Part shown: positions 46,750-56,123 of the stretch, one piece after another
Numbering within the stretch: position 1 is the first letter of the stretch
Layout of the letters: every line of letters begins with the position of its first letter
Made by a program: the position numbers and the translations under genes
From: Tenacibaculum sp. Bg11-29
Lineage (GTDB): Bacteria; Bacteroidota; Bacteroidia; Flavobacteriales; Flavobacteriaceae
Reading direction: 5' to 3'
NCBI RefSeq assembly: GCF_002836595.1
Contig: NZ_PJBB01000003.1
Span: 4,061,501 to 4,125,500 of the forward strand
Length of the DNA: 64,000 nt
Notes under the pieces: generated by a model
What the model saw: the letters and a program-made list of their open reading frames with translations, nothing else
Told to the model about the DNA's origin: nothing
Databases searched by the model: none

Positions 46750-47970
46750 ATGTATCTAAACACTTTCAATCTTAAAAGAAATATAGTTTTAGTAAATAAA
46801 ACAGCAATTATATTGCTATTATTTAATCTATTACTTAGCTGTGAATATCAAAAAGAGCATATAAATATAACCAGTTCACGAAGTTTACATTTTAAAAACA
46901 CGAAGAGCTTTAGTGAAACTAAATGGGACAGTCTTAATCACATTTCTAACAAAAAGACGATACATAAAAAAGGAAAGCTAAATTCAAAATACAAAACCTT
47001 TGGTTGGCATCTTTACTCAAATGGTTCTTCTTATAAAAACTATAATTTTAAAATACTTTGGGGAATTTCATATTTCTCATATGTTGTTAAGCCAGAGACT
47101 GGTGGTTATAAAAACATTCATCAATGGAAAACGACTGCGTTAATTGATAGTGCAAAAGTACACAACTGCAAAGTTTTTCTTTCGGTGTCTAACTTCGGAA
47201 GAAAAAATAACAGTACTTTTTTAAATAATATAAAATCTCAAGAAACTTTAATAAATAACTTAATTGATTTACTAGCTTACAGAAAAGCTGATGGAATTAA
47301 TATTGATTTTGAAGGTATTGCTAGAAAAGACAGAAAACAACTTAGCTCCTTTGTTTCTCTAATTTCAAAAAGACTAAAAAAAGCGAATCCTACTTATATG
47401 GTTTCTTTGTGTTTGTATGCCAATGACTGGAATAAAGTTTTTAATATTAAAAAACTGAACCCTTTCATTGATTTTTACACTTTAATGGGCTATGATTATT
47501 ATGGAAGTTTTAGCTCTCATGCGGGTCCTGTAACACCATTAAAAAACAGCAAAAAATTTGGTAACGGATTAGAAAATTCAGTAAATAATTACTTAAAAAA
47601 AGGTGTAAAAGCACAAAAGCTAATTATTGGATTGCCTTATTATGGGGCGGAATGGTATACCTCTAATGAAAAAACACCTTCAAAAGTAAAAAAGTTTAAA
47701 TCTCACCCAGCTTATAAAACTATTAAAAGAATTTACATCGACTCTTTAAAAATACCGTTACAGTTTGATATAGAAAGTGCCTCAACTTATCTTAGTTTTA
47801 AAGACGGTAACGCATATAAAGAAATTTGGTTTGAAGACAGCAAATCTTTAGCCATAAAATACGATTGGATAAAAAAGAACAATATTGGCGGTGTTGGTAT
47901 TTGGGCTTTAGGTTACGATGATGGCTATCTTGAATTATGGAATCTTTTAGCTGATAAGTTTTCAGAATAA
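46750..47970 (+). CDS. Glycoside hydrolase family 18 lipoprotein
   Basis: A 406-residue protein with a long leader ending NLLLSC (Cys31). The GH18 barrel is shown by VFLSVSNFG, the catalytic block YRKADGINIDFEGIARK (D-x-x-D-x-D-x-E type), FYTLMGYDYYG, and VGIWALGYDDG near the C terminus with the conserved Trp. GH18 enzymes cleave chitin, chitodextrins or peptidoglycan-related glycans through substrate-assisted catalysis. Lipid anchoring and the short single-domain form favour a cell-surface or periplasmic role such as spore-protein YaaH-like wall hydrolysis. Confidence 0.9.
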   Translation: MYLNTFNLKRNIVLVNKTAIILLLFNLLLSCEYQKEHINITSSRSLHFKNTKSFSETKWDSLNHISNKKTIHKKGKLNSKYKTFGWHLYSNGSSYKNYNFKILWGISYFSYVVKPETGGYKNIHQWKTTALIDSAKVHNCKVFLSVSNFGRKNNSTFLNNIKSQETLINNLIDLLAYRKADGINIDFEGIARKDRKQLSSFVSLISKRLKKANPTYMVSLCLYANDWNKVFNIKKLNPFIDFYTLMGYDYYGSFSSHAGPVTPLKNSKKFGNGLENSVNNYLKKGVKAQKLIIGLPYYGAEWYTSNEKTPSKVKKFKSHPAYKTIKRIYIDSLKIPLQFDIESASTYLSFKDGNAYKEIWFEDSKSLAIKYDWIKKNNIGGVGIWALGYDDGYLELWNLLADKFSE

Positions 47971-47988
47971 ATAACCAATTATATCTGG

Positions 47989-48041
47989 TTGAGTACAGTC
48001 GAGATTGTTTTTGACAACCAGTAGTTATCGACTGCACTCAA
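47989..48041. repeat. Long palindromic intergenic element of the TCGACTG type
   Basis: TTGAGTACAGTCGA (47989-48002) pairs with TCGACTGCACTCAA (48028-48041) at 13 of 14 positions. It lies between the convergent GH18 and ABC-F genes. Similar TCGACTGCGCTCAA palindromes are common dispersed intergenic repeats in Bacteroidota genomes. It may also act as a bidirectional terminator. Confidence 0.65.
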
Positions 48042-48049
48042 ACGGACAT

Positions 48050-49681
48050 TTATAAGTCGATTTCTTTTAATGCTTTAATTTTATTTCTTTCTAAGAATGC
48101 ATCAATCGTTTCAAAGTGTTCAATAACACGTTGCTCTTTAAATTCGAATACTTTTTCTGATAAACCTTGTAAGAAATCACGATCGTGAGATACTAAAATT
48201 AACGTTCCGTCAAAATGTAATAAAGCTTCTTTAATTACATCTTTCGATCGTAAATCTAAGTGATTTGTAGGCTCATCTAAAATCAACACATTTACAGGTT
48301 CTAATAATAATTTAACCATTGCTAAACGTGTTTTCTCTCCACCAGAAAGTACTTTTACTTTCTTTTCAATATCATCACCAGCAAACATAAAACGACCTAA
48401 AATATTTTTAATTTGCGTACGAACATCACCTTCAGCAACCTCATCTACCGTTTGAAAAACAGTTAATTCAGGATCTAATAATGACGCCTGATTCTGTGCA
48501 AAATACCCAACCTTGGCATTATGCCCTAAACCACATTCGCCATCAAAATCTATTTCCCCCATAATAGCTTTTATCATGGTCGATTTCCCTTCTCCGTTAC
48601 GTCCTACAAACGATACTTTTTCTCCACGAGCAATTGAAAAACTAGCATCTTCAAATACTGTTAAGTCTCCGTATTTTTTGGTTAAACCCTCCACTTTTAC
48701 AGGATAATCACCAGAACGTGGCGATGGTGGAAAACGCAATTTTAAAGAAGTAGTATCCACCTCATCTATTTCAATAGGTACAATTTTCTCTAACATTCGA
48801 ACACGCGATGCTACTTGGTTTGTTTTTGAATATGTTCCTTTAAAACGCTCTATAAACCCTTTAATATCAGCAATTGTTTTTTGTTGCTCTTGGTAGGCTT
48901 TTATTTGATGCGAACGACGCTCTTTACGTAGCTCTAAATAATGTGAATAATTCGCTTTATAATCATGTATCGTCCCCATAGTAACCTCAACAGTTCTATT
49001 GGTAATATTATCAATAAACGCTTTATCATGCGATATTACGACAACTGCTTTTGCTTTATTTAATAAAAAGTTTTCTAACCAAATTACAGACTCAATATCT
49101 ACGTGATTGGTAGGCTCATCTAATAAAATTAAATCGGGTTTTTGCAATAAAATTTTAGCCAACTCAATACGCATACGCCAACCACCACTAAATTCTGATG
49201 TTAAACGTTCAAAATCTTCTTGCTTAAACCCTAAACCTTTTAGTGCTTTTTCTACCTCAGCTTCGTAATTTACTTCTTCTAAAGCATAATAGCTTTCCCC
49301 TAAATCGGTAACACGCTCAATAATTTTCATGTACTCTTCCGATTCGTAATCGGTACGCGTTTCAAGTTGTTTATTTAACGATTCCATTTCATCTTTCATC
49401 GTAAAAATAGCATCGAACGCTTTTGATGCTTCTGCGCGTACCGTACAATTGTCTTCCATTAACAAATGCTGTGGTAAATAAGCAATTACTGTATCTTTCG
49501 GACTTCTAACTCCGCCTTTAGTAGCTTTAGAAACACCTGCCATAATTTTCATCATGGTCGATTTTCCTGCACCGTTTTTACCCATTAAGGCTATTTTATC
49601 ATTCTCGTTTATTACAAACGAAACATCTTTAAATAAGGTTTTTCCACTAAACTCAACCGTTAATTGATCTACAGTAATCAT
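48050..49681 (-). CDS. ABC-F family ATPase
   Basis: A 543-residue soluble protein with two ABC modules and no membrane domain. The first has Walker A MGKNGAGKSTMMKIMAG and signature SEFSGGWRMRIELAKILL; the second has GRNGEGKSTMIKAIMG and LSGGEKTRLAMVKLL. The inter-domain linker (LRKERRSHQIKAYQEQQKTI) is long, charged and helical as in translation-factor ABC-F proteins (Uup/YbiT/EttA group). Such proteins act on the ribosome. Single gene; the start codon is at 49681. Confidence 0.94.
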   Translation of the reverse strand: MITVDQLTVEFSGKTLFKDVSFVINENDKIALMGKNGAGKSTMMKIMAGVSKATKGGVRSPKDTVIAYLPQHLLMEDNCTVRAEASKAFDAIFTMKDEMESLNKQLETRTDYESEEYMKIIERVTDLGESYYALEEVNYEAEVEKALKGLGFKQEDFERLTSEFSGGWRMRIELAKILLQKPDLILLDEPTNHVDIESVIWLENFLLNKAKAVVVISHDKAFIDNITNRTVEVTMGTIHDYKANYSHYLELRKERRSHQIKAYQEQQKTIADIKGFIERFKGTYSKTNQVASRVRMLEKIVPIEIDEVDTTSLKLRFPPSPRSGDYPVKVEGLTKKYGDLTVFEDASFSIARGEKVSFVGRNGEGKSTMIKAIMGEIDFDGECGLGHNAKVGYFAQNQASLLDPELTVFQTVDEVAEGDVRTQIKNILGRFMFAGDDIEKKVKVLSGGEKTRLAMVKLLLEPVNVLILDEPTNHLDLRSKDVIKEALLHFDGTLILVSHDRDFLQGLSEKVFEFKEQRVIEHFETIDAFLERNKIKALKEIDL

Positions 49682-49751
49682 GCATCTATATTTTGAGCTG
49701 CGAAATTAATAAAAAGTGTCAATAATTTCTTAAAAACTTTATGCCGCACAA

Positions 49752-49792
49752 CTTATTGATTTTGTTATATTTGACAAAAAAAACAATTGCAA
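49752..49792 (+). promoter_or_regulatory. Upstream block of the effector gene, repeated at 57283
   Basis: This 41-base block, CTTATTGATTTTG followed by TTATATTTGA and ending AATTGCAA, matches 57283-57323 at 37 of 41 positions. It contains TATATTTG (49766-49773), a good -7 element, but no TTG at normal -33 distance. The paired block precedes a decayed secreted-protein gene, so the two genes probably shared a regulator. Confidence 0.65.
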
Positions 49793-49871
49793 TAATTTTA
49801 CTTTTTCTCATACTAATTATTAGTATACCCCTGAGTAAGATTCTATTTATAATTTATTGACTAGAAAGAAT

Positions 49872-51566
49872 ATGGCAAAATCAGAATTGCATTTTTTGGG
49901 GCACATATTAGACTTATTAACCGTAGAAACCAACTATAATAAAAAGTTCAATCAATTTAAAGGTACTCCGATACTTTATAATGAAGGTGGTTTACTTAAA
50001 CTAGTTTTCGACTTCGAAGCAAACTTTCGGTTTTTAGAACGTATGAAAACTGTTAATTATGATCTTTATAAACGAGGATATCCTATTGACGATGGAAAAA
50101 TTGTTTTCTATGATGCAAATGGCGACAATTTAAAAGACTGGTATTTTAAAGATGCTCCTATTGTTTATTATCAGTTTAAATTTGATGCTAACGGTGGCGG
50201 GATGAGGGTAGAAATGATAATTTCTCCTGCAATACAAAATTACGGTTGTAAAATTCATAGAAGTTGGCATATAACACCTATTGAAGAAGAAAGTTATCAA
50301 TCGCCTGTGCAAGCTACAGAGAAAAACGAAAATTTTAACTTAAGTATACAACATTTAACCGATAAGAAAACACTAGTTCCGCTAGGAATTCCTGCCTTTA
50401 ACAAATCTCCCGAAAACCAAAACATTGAATTTGAAATAGCTATTACCGAAAATGGTATTGACGATTTTCAAGTAGAGTTTTTACACGATAATAAAATTAT
50501 TCAGTCGTATTATTCAGGCGAACAAACATTAGATGAAGTTGTTGTAACGGCAAAAGGTTCGGGAAATCCGTCTAATTCTACTACTAATAGCCAAAACACG
50601 CAAAATAATTACCCAAAAGGAAAATACCATGTTAAATGGGATGGTTTTGATAAGAATGGTATTTATGATAGTACTATTTTTACTACGGGTAAACTAAAAG
50701 CTCGCATAAAAGGGAAACGAAACGGTATAGAAAAAACAGCAGAAAGCAGTGAGTTTTCTTTTGAGTATAATGAGGTAACTTGGGTAGATACTAAAATTAA
50801 TAAAAACACCAAACGTATGGATGTTACACTTCGTGTGAATCTTACAGATGGTGGAGAAAGAGGAACGGAAAAAGACATTTACGATACAGGTAGCGGCAGT
50901 TACGCGCCTATTACCACTCATTACCCTTGGGATAAAATACCTGAAAAAGAGATAAAAAAACATGGAAAACTACCCATAAAAACTAGAAACAAAAACAATG
51001 ATTTTAAAGCTTTAAAGAATTTAGCTTTAGAGGGTATAGAAAAATATTGGGGAAGAAACAGCACTAATATAGGTAAAGGTATTTACATAAATGAAGAACT
51101 TTACGAAGTGTTTTTAAGCTGTAAACACAATCTTAATGGCATGATAGCTCCTGAAATAATTTATTTCACGAATTTAGAAAACGGAACCTTTAACCGCTCT
51201 CATAATTGGTTTGGGTCAAGACAATTATTTTACAAAGAAGGCTATCTAAAAGATAATGAATGGGAGTATCAAATCCCATCAAAAGCAATTAAAGAATTTA
51301 AGGAAACTGCTGCTCATGAAATAGGGCATCAACTATTGGATCAATTAAAGGGTAAATACCACTCATACACCCATAAAGGAACTTCACATCCAAGTGTGAT
51401 TATTCAAAGCCCTGTTAAAGGAACAAGATATCCTACAGGAGGGAAAGAAATTGACCTAATGAAATATGCAGATGATTTTCGTCCCTATGACTATTTTAAA
51501 AGAAGAGTACTTTCTGAAAAAGACCTATTAGGGCTTATATGGTTAACTAAATTAAAATTAAACTAA
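49872..51566 (+). CDS. Predicted T6SS effector: TssD (Hcp) domain fused to zinc metallopeptidase
   Basis: A 564-residue protein from the ATG at 49872; an in-frame TTG at 49857 is less likely. Residues about 1-145 look like a Bacteroidota TssD/Hcp tube protein: the block DDGKIVFYDANGDNLKDWYF, then YYQFKFDANGGGMRVEMIIS, and SPAI...HRSWHITP match the C-terminal half of that fold. Residues about 150-330 are beta-rich linker domains. Residues about 340-564 end in a peptidase with ETAAHEIGHQLLDQLKG (His482, Glu483, His486) and further His residues 12-22 positions on. Fused Hcp proteins are known as specialised T6SS effectors. The stop overlaps the start of a lipoprotein gene, the predicted immunity gene. 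No T6SS structural genes are in the window. TssD assignment rests on motif reading. Confidence 0.75.
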   Translation: MAKSELHFLGHILDLLTVETNYNKKFNQFKGTPILYNEGGLLKLVFDFEANFRFLERMKTVNYDLYKRGYPIDDGKIVFYDANGDNLKDWYFKDAPIVYYQFKFDANGGGMRVEMIISPAIQNYGCKIHRSWHITPIEEESYQSPVQATEKNENFNLSIQHLTDKKTLVPLGIPAFNKSPENQNIEFEIAITENGIDDFQVEFLHDNKIIQSYYSGEQTLDEVVVTAKGSGNPSNSTTNSQNTQNNYPKGKYHVKWDGFDKNGIYDSTIFTTGKLKARIKGKRNGIEKTAESSEFSFEYNEVTWVDTKINKNTKRMDVTLRVNLTDGGERGTEKDIYDTGSGSYAPITTHYPWDKIPEKEIKKHGKLPIKTRNKNNDFKALKNLALEGIEKYWGRNSTNIGKGIYINEELYEVFLSCKHNLNGMIAPEIIYFTNLENGTFNRSHNWFGSRQLFYKEGYLKDNEWEYQIPSKAIKEFKETAAHEIGHQLLDQLKGKYHSYTHKGTSHPSVIIQSPVKGTRYPTGGKEIDLMKYADDFRPYDYFKRRVLSEKDLLGLIWLTKLKLN

Positions 51567-51952
51567 TGAGAAAATTAATAAGTATTCTTATTTTACTCCT
51601 ATTTACAGCCTGTTGGCATAAATCTTATAAACTAGTCGATAATTACAGAGGGTATATTTATGATTCGAAGAATACACCTTTAGAAAAGGTAAGAATTTAT
51701 GAAAGACATCTTGATTCTGCTAAGTATGTTTATACAGATAAAAATGGCTATTTTTTATTAAAAGGAGGAAGCTCAACTTTTGTTGATGATTTAGTTCTTG
51801 AAAAAGAAGGATATATTACAGATACTGTTTTTGCTTTTTCATATAATGGTGGTAGAGTGCGAAATATAACTCGTTTCTTAATGGAATGGTCTGATACGGT
51901 TCGTATGCGAGAAGTTAAAAGAATAGACATTCCTAACAATGGGAATAATTAA
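51566..51952 (+). CDS. Small lipoprotein, predicted immunity protein
   Basis: A 128-residue lipoprotein (LLLFTAC, Cys16). The mature part begins YRGYIYDSKNTPLEKVRIYE, continues YTDKNGYFLLKGGSS and LVLEKEGYITDTV, a carboxypeptidase-regulatory-like beta-sandwich. Its ATG overlaps the stop of the peptidase effector gene by one base. It is the first of three tandem members of one family (next at 52078 and 52465). Lipoprotein location fits protection of the periplasm from a delivered peptidase. The immunity role is inferred from position, size and tandem copies. Confidence 0.75.
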   Translation: MRKLISILILLLFTACWHKSYKLVDNYRGYIYDSKNTPLEKVRIYERHLDSAKYVYTDKNGYFLLKGGSSTFVDDLVLEKEGYITDTVFAFSYNGGRVRNITRFLMEWSDTVRMREVKRIDIPNNGNN

Positions 51953-52077
51953 TATAATTTACGTTTTACTATAATGAAATATTACAACAATGATCCTTTT
52001 ACCTATGATTACAAAAGGATTGTTGCAAACAAGAAAGATGTATTAAGTTTATTATAGCTAAGCAAATTAAAAATGAA

Positions 52078-52413
52078 ATGAGAATAGTATTAATTTTTTT
52101 CTACATAACGACAATGTTATCTTGTAAAAATGAACAAACATATTACCATGGAATTATTTTTAATGAAAAGCAAATACCTCTATCAAGAGTAATTATAACC
52201 GACGGGGTTCAGTCAACTTTTTCAAACAACAATGGTTATTTTAAGTTATATAGAAATCCTAATTTCCTTTCTGAATTAACTTTTTCAAAAGAAGGGTTTG
52301 AAACTAGAATTATGAAAACTGTTGGAACCCAACATGGTGAAAGTATTAGATATAAATTTTTAAATATGAAAGCGGATACACTACATTTAAAAAAAATTAC
52401 ATTACCTAACTAA
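52078..52413 (+). CDS. Second lipoprotein of the immunity-like family
   Basis: A 111-residue lipoprotein (ITTMLSC, Cys16) with the same layout as the preceding one: YYHGIIFNEKQIPLSRVIIT, NNNGYFKLYRNPN, LTFSKEGFETRIM. It lies 125 bp downstream of the first copy and 52 bp upstream of a broken third copy that it resembles closely. Tandem duplication of cognate or orphan immunity genes behind a T6SS effector is a known pattern; here the assignment is inferred. Confidence 0.75.
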   Translation: MRIVLIFFYITTMLSCKNEQTYYHGIIFNEKQIPLSRVIITDGVQSTFSNNNGYFKLYRNPNFLSELTFSKEGFETRIMKTVGTQHGESIRYKFLNMKADTLHLKKITLPN

Positions 52414-52464
52414 TCTTCATCTCAGAAAATATAAATGGAAGATGGATAATAAACCTAGTTCAAT

Positions 52465-52808
52465 GTGTACTACATTAAAGACAAAAAAATAGTATGTATT
52501 TGTTTATTTGTATTTATTTTATCTTGTAATAAGAAACAACTGTATTATCATGGTGTTGTAATTGATAAAAATAAAAACCCTTTACAAATGTAATAGTCAA
52601 AGAATTAAATGGACTTCAATCTACTATTTCAATTAAAAATGGATATTTTAAATTGTATAGAGGCCCAAATTTTATTTATAGTTTAATTTTATCTAAAAAA
52701 GGATATGAAATAAAAAAAGTAGAAACAGTTTGGAGTCAAGGTGGAGAAACAGTTGAATATACCTTTTTAAACAAAAAACCGGATACTATAACTTTAAAAT
52801 CGAAATAA
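52465..52808 (+). pseudogene. Third immunity-like lipoprotein, frameshifted
   Basis: The first part reads KIVCICLFVFILSCNKKQLY then YHGVVIDKNKNPLQ. At about 52586 the frame breaks, and the rest, NVIVKELNGLQSTISIKNGY then FKLYRGPNFIYSLILSKKGY to TITLKSK, continues in another frame to a TAA at 52806. The join would be restored by one extra A in CAAATG, so a single-base deletion in an A run is the likely cause. No good ATG is visible; GTG at 52465 is the only start. Otherwise it matches the 52078 gene along its length. Confidence 0.8.
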
Positions 52809-52911
52809 TTTTTCATTTTTCAAGAACTCCCCATACAGTATTGATTTCTTTTTACCGATTCCGTGGGTAGAAAATTTGTCTTCTACCTCAGTTCTTTGTT
52901 CGCAACTGTAA

Positions 52912-53865
52912 TTAATTCGGAAACCATTTATTTATATTAAAAAATCTTTTCATAAATGAAATAAATCCCTTTTCATTATTTAGTACATTTTGATTTATAT
53001 AACCTGTCAAGGCTGTTGTCATAATAATTATTTCGGCAGGATTATTTGATATATTATAAAGTTCATCTAATTTTTCTTCATTAATTTTCAATTCCCACTT
53101 ATCGTTAAAATAGATAAATAAATAATTTTTGTTTCCGATTAGCTTGATTTTTTTGAGGTAATTATTTAAGTCAGAAAAATTGTTTATTTTGTTGTCGAAT
53201 TTTATTTCTGACAAAGTATTTTCTATTCTTTTTTCTATTTCATTTTTATATTCAAATGTTAAATGATTTAAATAATGATTAAATATTCCAAACAAACTAA
53301 TTGCTACGTATAGTTTTTTATTACTTATTGTATTAATGTTTTTGCCACAGTGTTCACAAATAATAGAAAAACCATAGGTAATGTCTGGTTTATTACAAAA
53401 CTTACATTGAATATCATTTAATTTATGGATATGCTTAAAATCAATTAAACACTCATCTATATTTTCATATTTACTATAATCCATTTTTACATGTAATTTT
53501 TGTTGTTCAAATTTTGTTGAAATTATTTGATTTTCAAAAAGAAGGATTTCTGTTTTTAATGATTGTAAGTCATTCACCAGTTTTGCGTTAAATAAATAGT
53601 TATTAATTATTGGTGGTTCAGGTACGAAATTTTTGTCTTTAGAATACCAAATTGCAAACTGCTTATTTATATCGTGATACAAAATTGGAACTTCAATTTT
53701 AAAGCTCGAATTACAGGTTTTGCAGTTAAAAAAATTCAACTCATTTTTTAAAAATCTTTCTTTTAATTTTGAATGTTCAGATGCAGTAACTGATGTAAAT
53801 AAAGTAATGTTTTCAGAATTTTTACAATTAGGACACAAGAAGTCAATATTAATGGTTTTACTCAT
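52912..53865 (-). CDS. CpXC-domain protein
   Basis: A 317-residue soluble protein. The N terminus carries the CpXC signature: FLCPNCKNSENITLFTSVTA and, further on, NFFNCKTCNSSFKIEVPILY, giving paired C-x-x-C zinc sites. A second C-x-x-C pair (CKFCNKPDITYGFSIICEHC) sits mid-protein. CpXC proteins are of unknown function and common in accessory regions. The gene is opposite to the effector cluster, with 100 bp between its stop and the third lipoprotein remnant. Confidence 0.75.
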   Translation of the reverse strand: MSKTINIDFLCPNCKNSENITLFTSVTASEHSKLKERFLKNELNFFNCKTCNSSFKIEVPILYHDINKQFAIWYSKDKNFVPEPPIINNYLFNAKLVNDLQSLKTEILLFENQIISTKFEQQKLHVKMDYSKYENIDECLIDFKHIHKLNDIQCKFCNKPDITYGFSIICEHCGKNINTISNKKLYVAISLFGIFNHYLNHLTFEYKNEIEKRIENTLSEIKFDNKINNFSDLNNYLKKIKLIGNKNYLFIYFNDKWELKINEEKLDELYNISNNPAEIIIMTTALTGYINQNVLNNEKGFISFMKRFFNINKWFPN

Positions 53866-54137
53866 TTTCTTAATAATAGTGATTTCATTAATTCGGTTTG
53901 CACTTTCGTGGTTATTGTTGCCAAAGCCTGAGCTAAGATTAGTGCGGAACCAAGAAATCTGAAAAGATTCCGTCTTCTCACAAAGCCAAAACTTTTTGTT
54001 TGCGTTTTTCTTTTTATTATTAAAATGTCAAATCCAACAGATTTGGCGACCTTATAAAATTACACAGACTTTTTGATTTAACACCAAACCACCGCATTAA
54101 TTTTAGGTTTTGTTATACGTTTGCTTTAATTGTTTTT

Positions 54138-54512
54138 TTAAAGAAAACTTATATCAATTTCTGTATTTTTTACGAAAGCTAAAAATTCTTTTATTTTTGG
54201 TCTCCCTTTACTATTAGGACCGAAACTCCAATCTTTTTCATATTTTGTTAATCCGTCGATTCCATAACGCATTAGATTAGATATAGTAGTTTTTCCATAA
54301 AAAAAATTATTGAACATAGGATTCCAAGCTTCGGATAATTTTCTTGCAATAAATTCAATTTGATTTAAACTTAAAGATGTTTTTTTCATAAGCATTTCAT
54401 TAGATCCTTGTTTATCTAATTCGTAATCATCAAAATAAAAGCATATTAATGCATCTATGTTTTCAGGTGTTTTTGGATAGATGTTTAATTCTTTTTTTGG
54501 CAGCATATTCAA
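54138..54512 (-). CDS. Unknown 124-residue soluble protein
   Basis: A cytosolic protein starting MNMLPKKELNIYPKTPENID (Met3 is an equally good start). It is helical in the middle (SLNQIEFIARKLSEAWNPMF) with a short basic tail GPNSKGRPKIKEFLAFVKN. I recognise no family. It is isolated between two unrelated genes in an accessory region with T6SS-type features, so it could be an orphan immunity or regulatory protein, but nothing proves it. Confidence 0.55.
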   Translation of the reverse strand: MNMLPKKELNIYPKTPENIDALICFYFDDYELDKQGSNEMLMKKTSLSLNQIEFIARKLSEAWNPMFNNFFYGKTTISNLMRYGIDGLTKYEKDWSFGPNSKGRPKIKEFLAFVKNTEIDISFL

Positions 54513-54678
54513 GAGTATAAAGAGTTCTTTTTAAATGACGTACAACAGTTAGATAAACACACTAGTATGTTTATTTTTATTATATACGCACCAAGGTAAT
54601 AAATATTTAATCTCCCTAAAAGAATTTTACATAACACATTTAAAATTGTTATATTACATTTGAAAACAACAATCAAAG

Positions 54679-55164
54679 ATGAAAAGTTATTTTAAATATA
54701 AAGACGAAAATAACACAGAATGCTTTCTAGAGTTGGATGAAGAGCTCTATTGTGAAAGAGCCATCTATAAGACAAAAAATAATTTAACCAATACGTATTT
54801 AACTATTGAACACGAATCATTTTTTCTACCAGAAGGAAATCTAAAGGACAGTTTAGAATTTATGAACTATAGCTCTAAAGAGGAATTTGACATTTTATGG
54901 AAAAAATCAATGATCAGATTTGAATCAAACTGGAATAAGTTAAAAATGAAATATAAAATCGGAGAAAAAATTAAAACTCATATTTTATGTTTTTACCCAC
55001 AAGGAATTATCTCAAATTTTGGTGAGAAATTTAACGCTATATCTAACTTCAAAGCTTGTGAAGAGAAATTTGGGAAAGAGAAAATGTACCCAAATAATGA
55101 AATGGAATTAATAATTTCTGATTTTGACGACATCAATAAAATTGTTCAGCTAAAAACGAATTAA
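54679..55164 (+). CDS. Unknown 161-residue protein, immunity-like in size and setting
   Basis: A soluble protein with no leader. The N-terminal half is rich in acid and aromatic residues (KYKDENNTECFLELDEELYC). The C-terminal half has a strand set KIGEKIKTHILCFYPQGIIS, then acidic ISDFDDINKIVQL. The second half vaguely resembles a small beta-barrel of the S1 type seen in some immunity proteins; this is weak. It is monocistronic, 100 bp before the LytTR gene. Confidence 0.55.
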   Translation: MKSYFKYKDENNTECFLELDEELYCERAIYKTKNNLTNTYLTIEHESFFLPEGNLKDSLEFMNYSSKEEFDILWKKSMIRFESNWNKLKMKYKIGEKIKTHILCFYPQGIISNFGEKFNAISNFKACEEKFGKEKMYPNNEMELIISDFDDINKIVQLKTN

Positions 55165-55264
55165 TATAAAGAGTAAATGTGAATGACAAGTAATATCCTT
55201 GGTAACAATTTATAGAAAAAATAATTCTTTACTTTTGAATCTGACAAAAAAGAGCTTCTAATTC

Positions 55265-56104
55265 ATGAGTACTATACAACCAACCAAGAATACCATAAAA
55301 ACAGTATGGCATACATTTATAAGTCGCGCTACATGGTATTGGTTTAAGAAAGTAATTATATTAATTCTTTTTTCCTTAGTCCTAAATCATTTAGCAACAC
55401 CCGATAGCTTTCCATATTATAATGAATCCTATAGATTTCCCTTAGAAGGTTTTCTATCGACTATTCTTTTATGTATTCTCATCGAAATCATAGCATCTCT
55501 TAATTTTAAATTTTACAAAAAAAAGCATTTCTCTAAAAAAGTAGAAGCTGTAACTATCTCATGGTTTATGGCTTCTACTCTAGGATATATTACAATCATA
55601 TATATTCCTGTAAATATTCTTTTAAATATAGTTGTAGGTGCCCAAACAGAATTCTACTATTTATTAATTGGTTTACTAATTAGCTTATTAATAAGTTTTA
55701 TTCTCATAGGTTTATCATACACACAAAACATATACAATTTATATAAGCTATCTATAAAAGATGCTGAAATTACGATTGAAACTGGCGCCAAAATGACGAA
55801 GCTTACCTATGAAAATATTACCTGCTTTTACAGCGAAAACAAAATTGTGTATGCAGTTAAAAATAACGGCACAATAATTACCACCGATTTTACATTAAAT
55901 GAACTCGAAGAAAAAATAAACGATCAATTATTTTTTAGAGCCAATCGACAAATTATCATTCACAAAGATGCTGTAGATCAAATTGAAAAAATTGAAAATG
56001 GCAAGTTGCGTATCCAATTAAAAACTTCCATCGAAAACGATGCGATTGCTGAAATTAATATCAGTCGTTACAAACGAAAAGCATTTATCGATTGGTTTCA
56101 ATAA
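55265..56104 (+). CDS. LytTR-family transcriptional regulator with membrane domain
   Basis: A 279-residue protein. Four membrane helices span residues about 25-160. The C-terminal LytTR DNA-binding domain covers about 180-279: TYENITCFYSENKIVYAVKN, then LNELEEKINDQLFFRANRQI and YKRKAFIDWFQ with the usual R-A-N/H-R-Q block. Membrane-LytTR proteins sense an envelope signal and bind direct repeats. The next gene (CPBP protease, 56230) lies behind a two-turn direct repeat at 56124-56158, the likely binding site. Confidence 0.92.
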   Translation: MSTIQPTKNTIKTVWHTFISRATWYWFKKVIILILFSLVLNHLATPDSFPYYNESYRFPLEGFLSTILLCILIEIIASLNFKFYKKKHFSKKVEAVTISWFMASTLGYITIIYIPVNILLNIVVGAQTEFYYLLIGLLISLLISFILIGLSYTQNIYNLYKLSIKDAEITIETGAKMTKLTYENITCFYSENKIVYAVKNNGTIITTDFTLNELEEKINDQLFFRANRQIIIHKDAVDQIEKIENGKLRIQLKTSIENDAIAEINISRYKRKAFIDWFQ

Positions 56105-56123
56105 AAGGTATCAAAAAAATACC

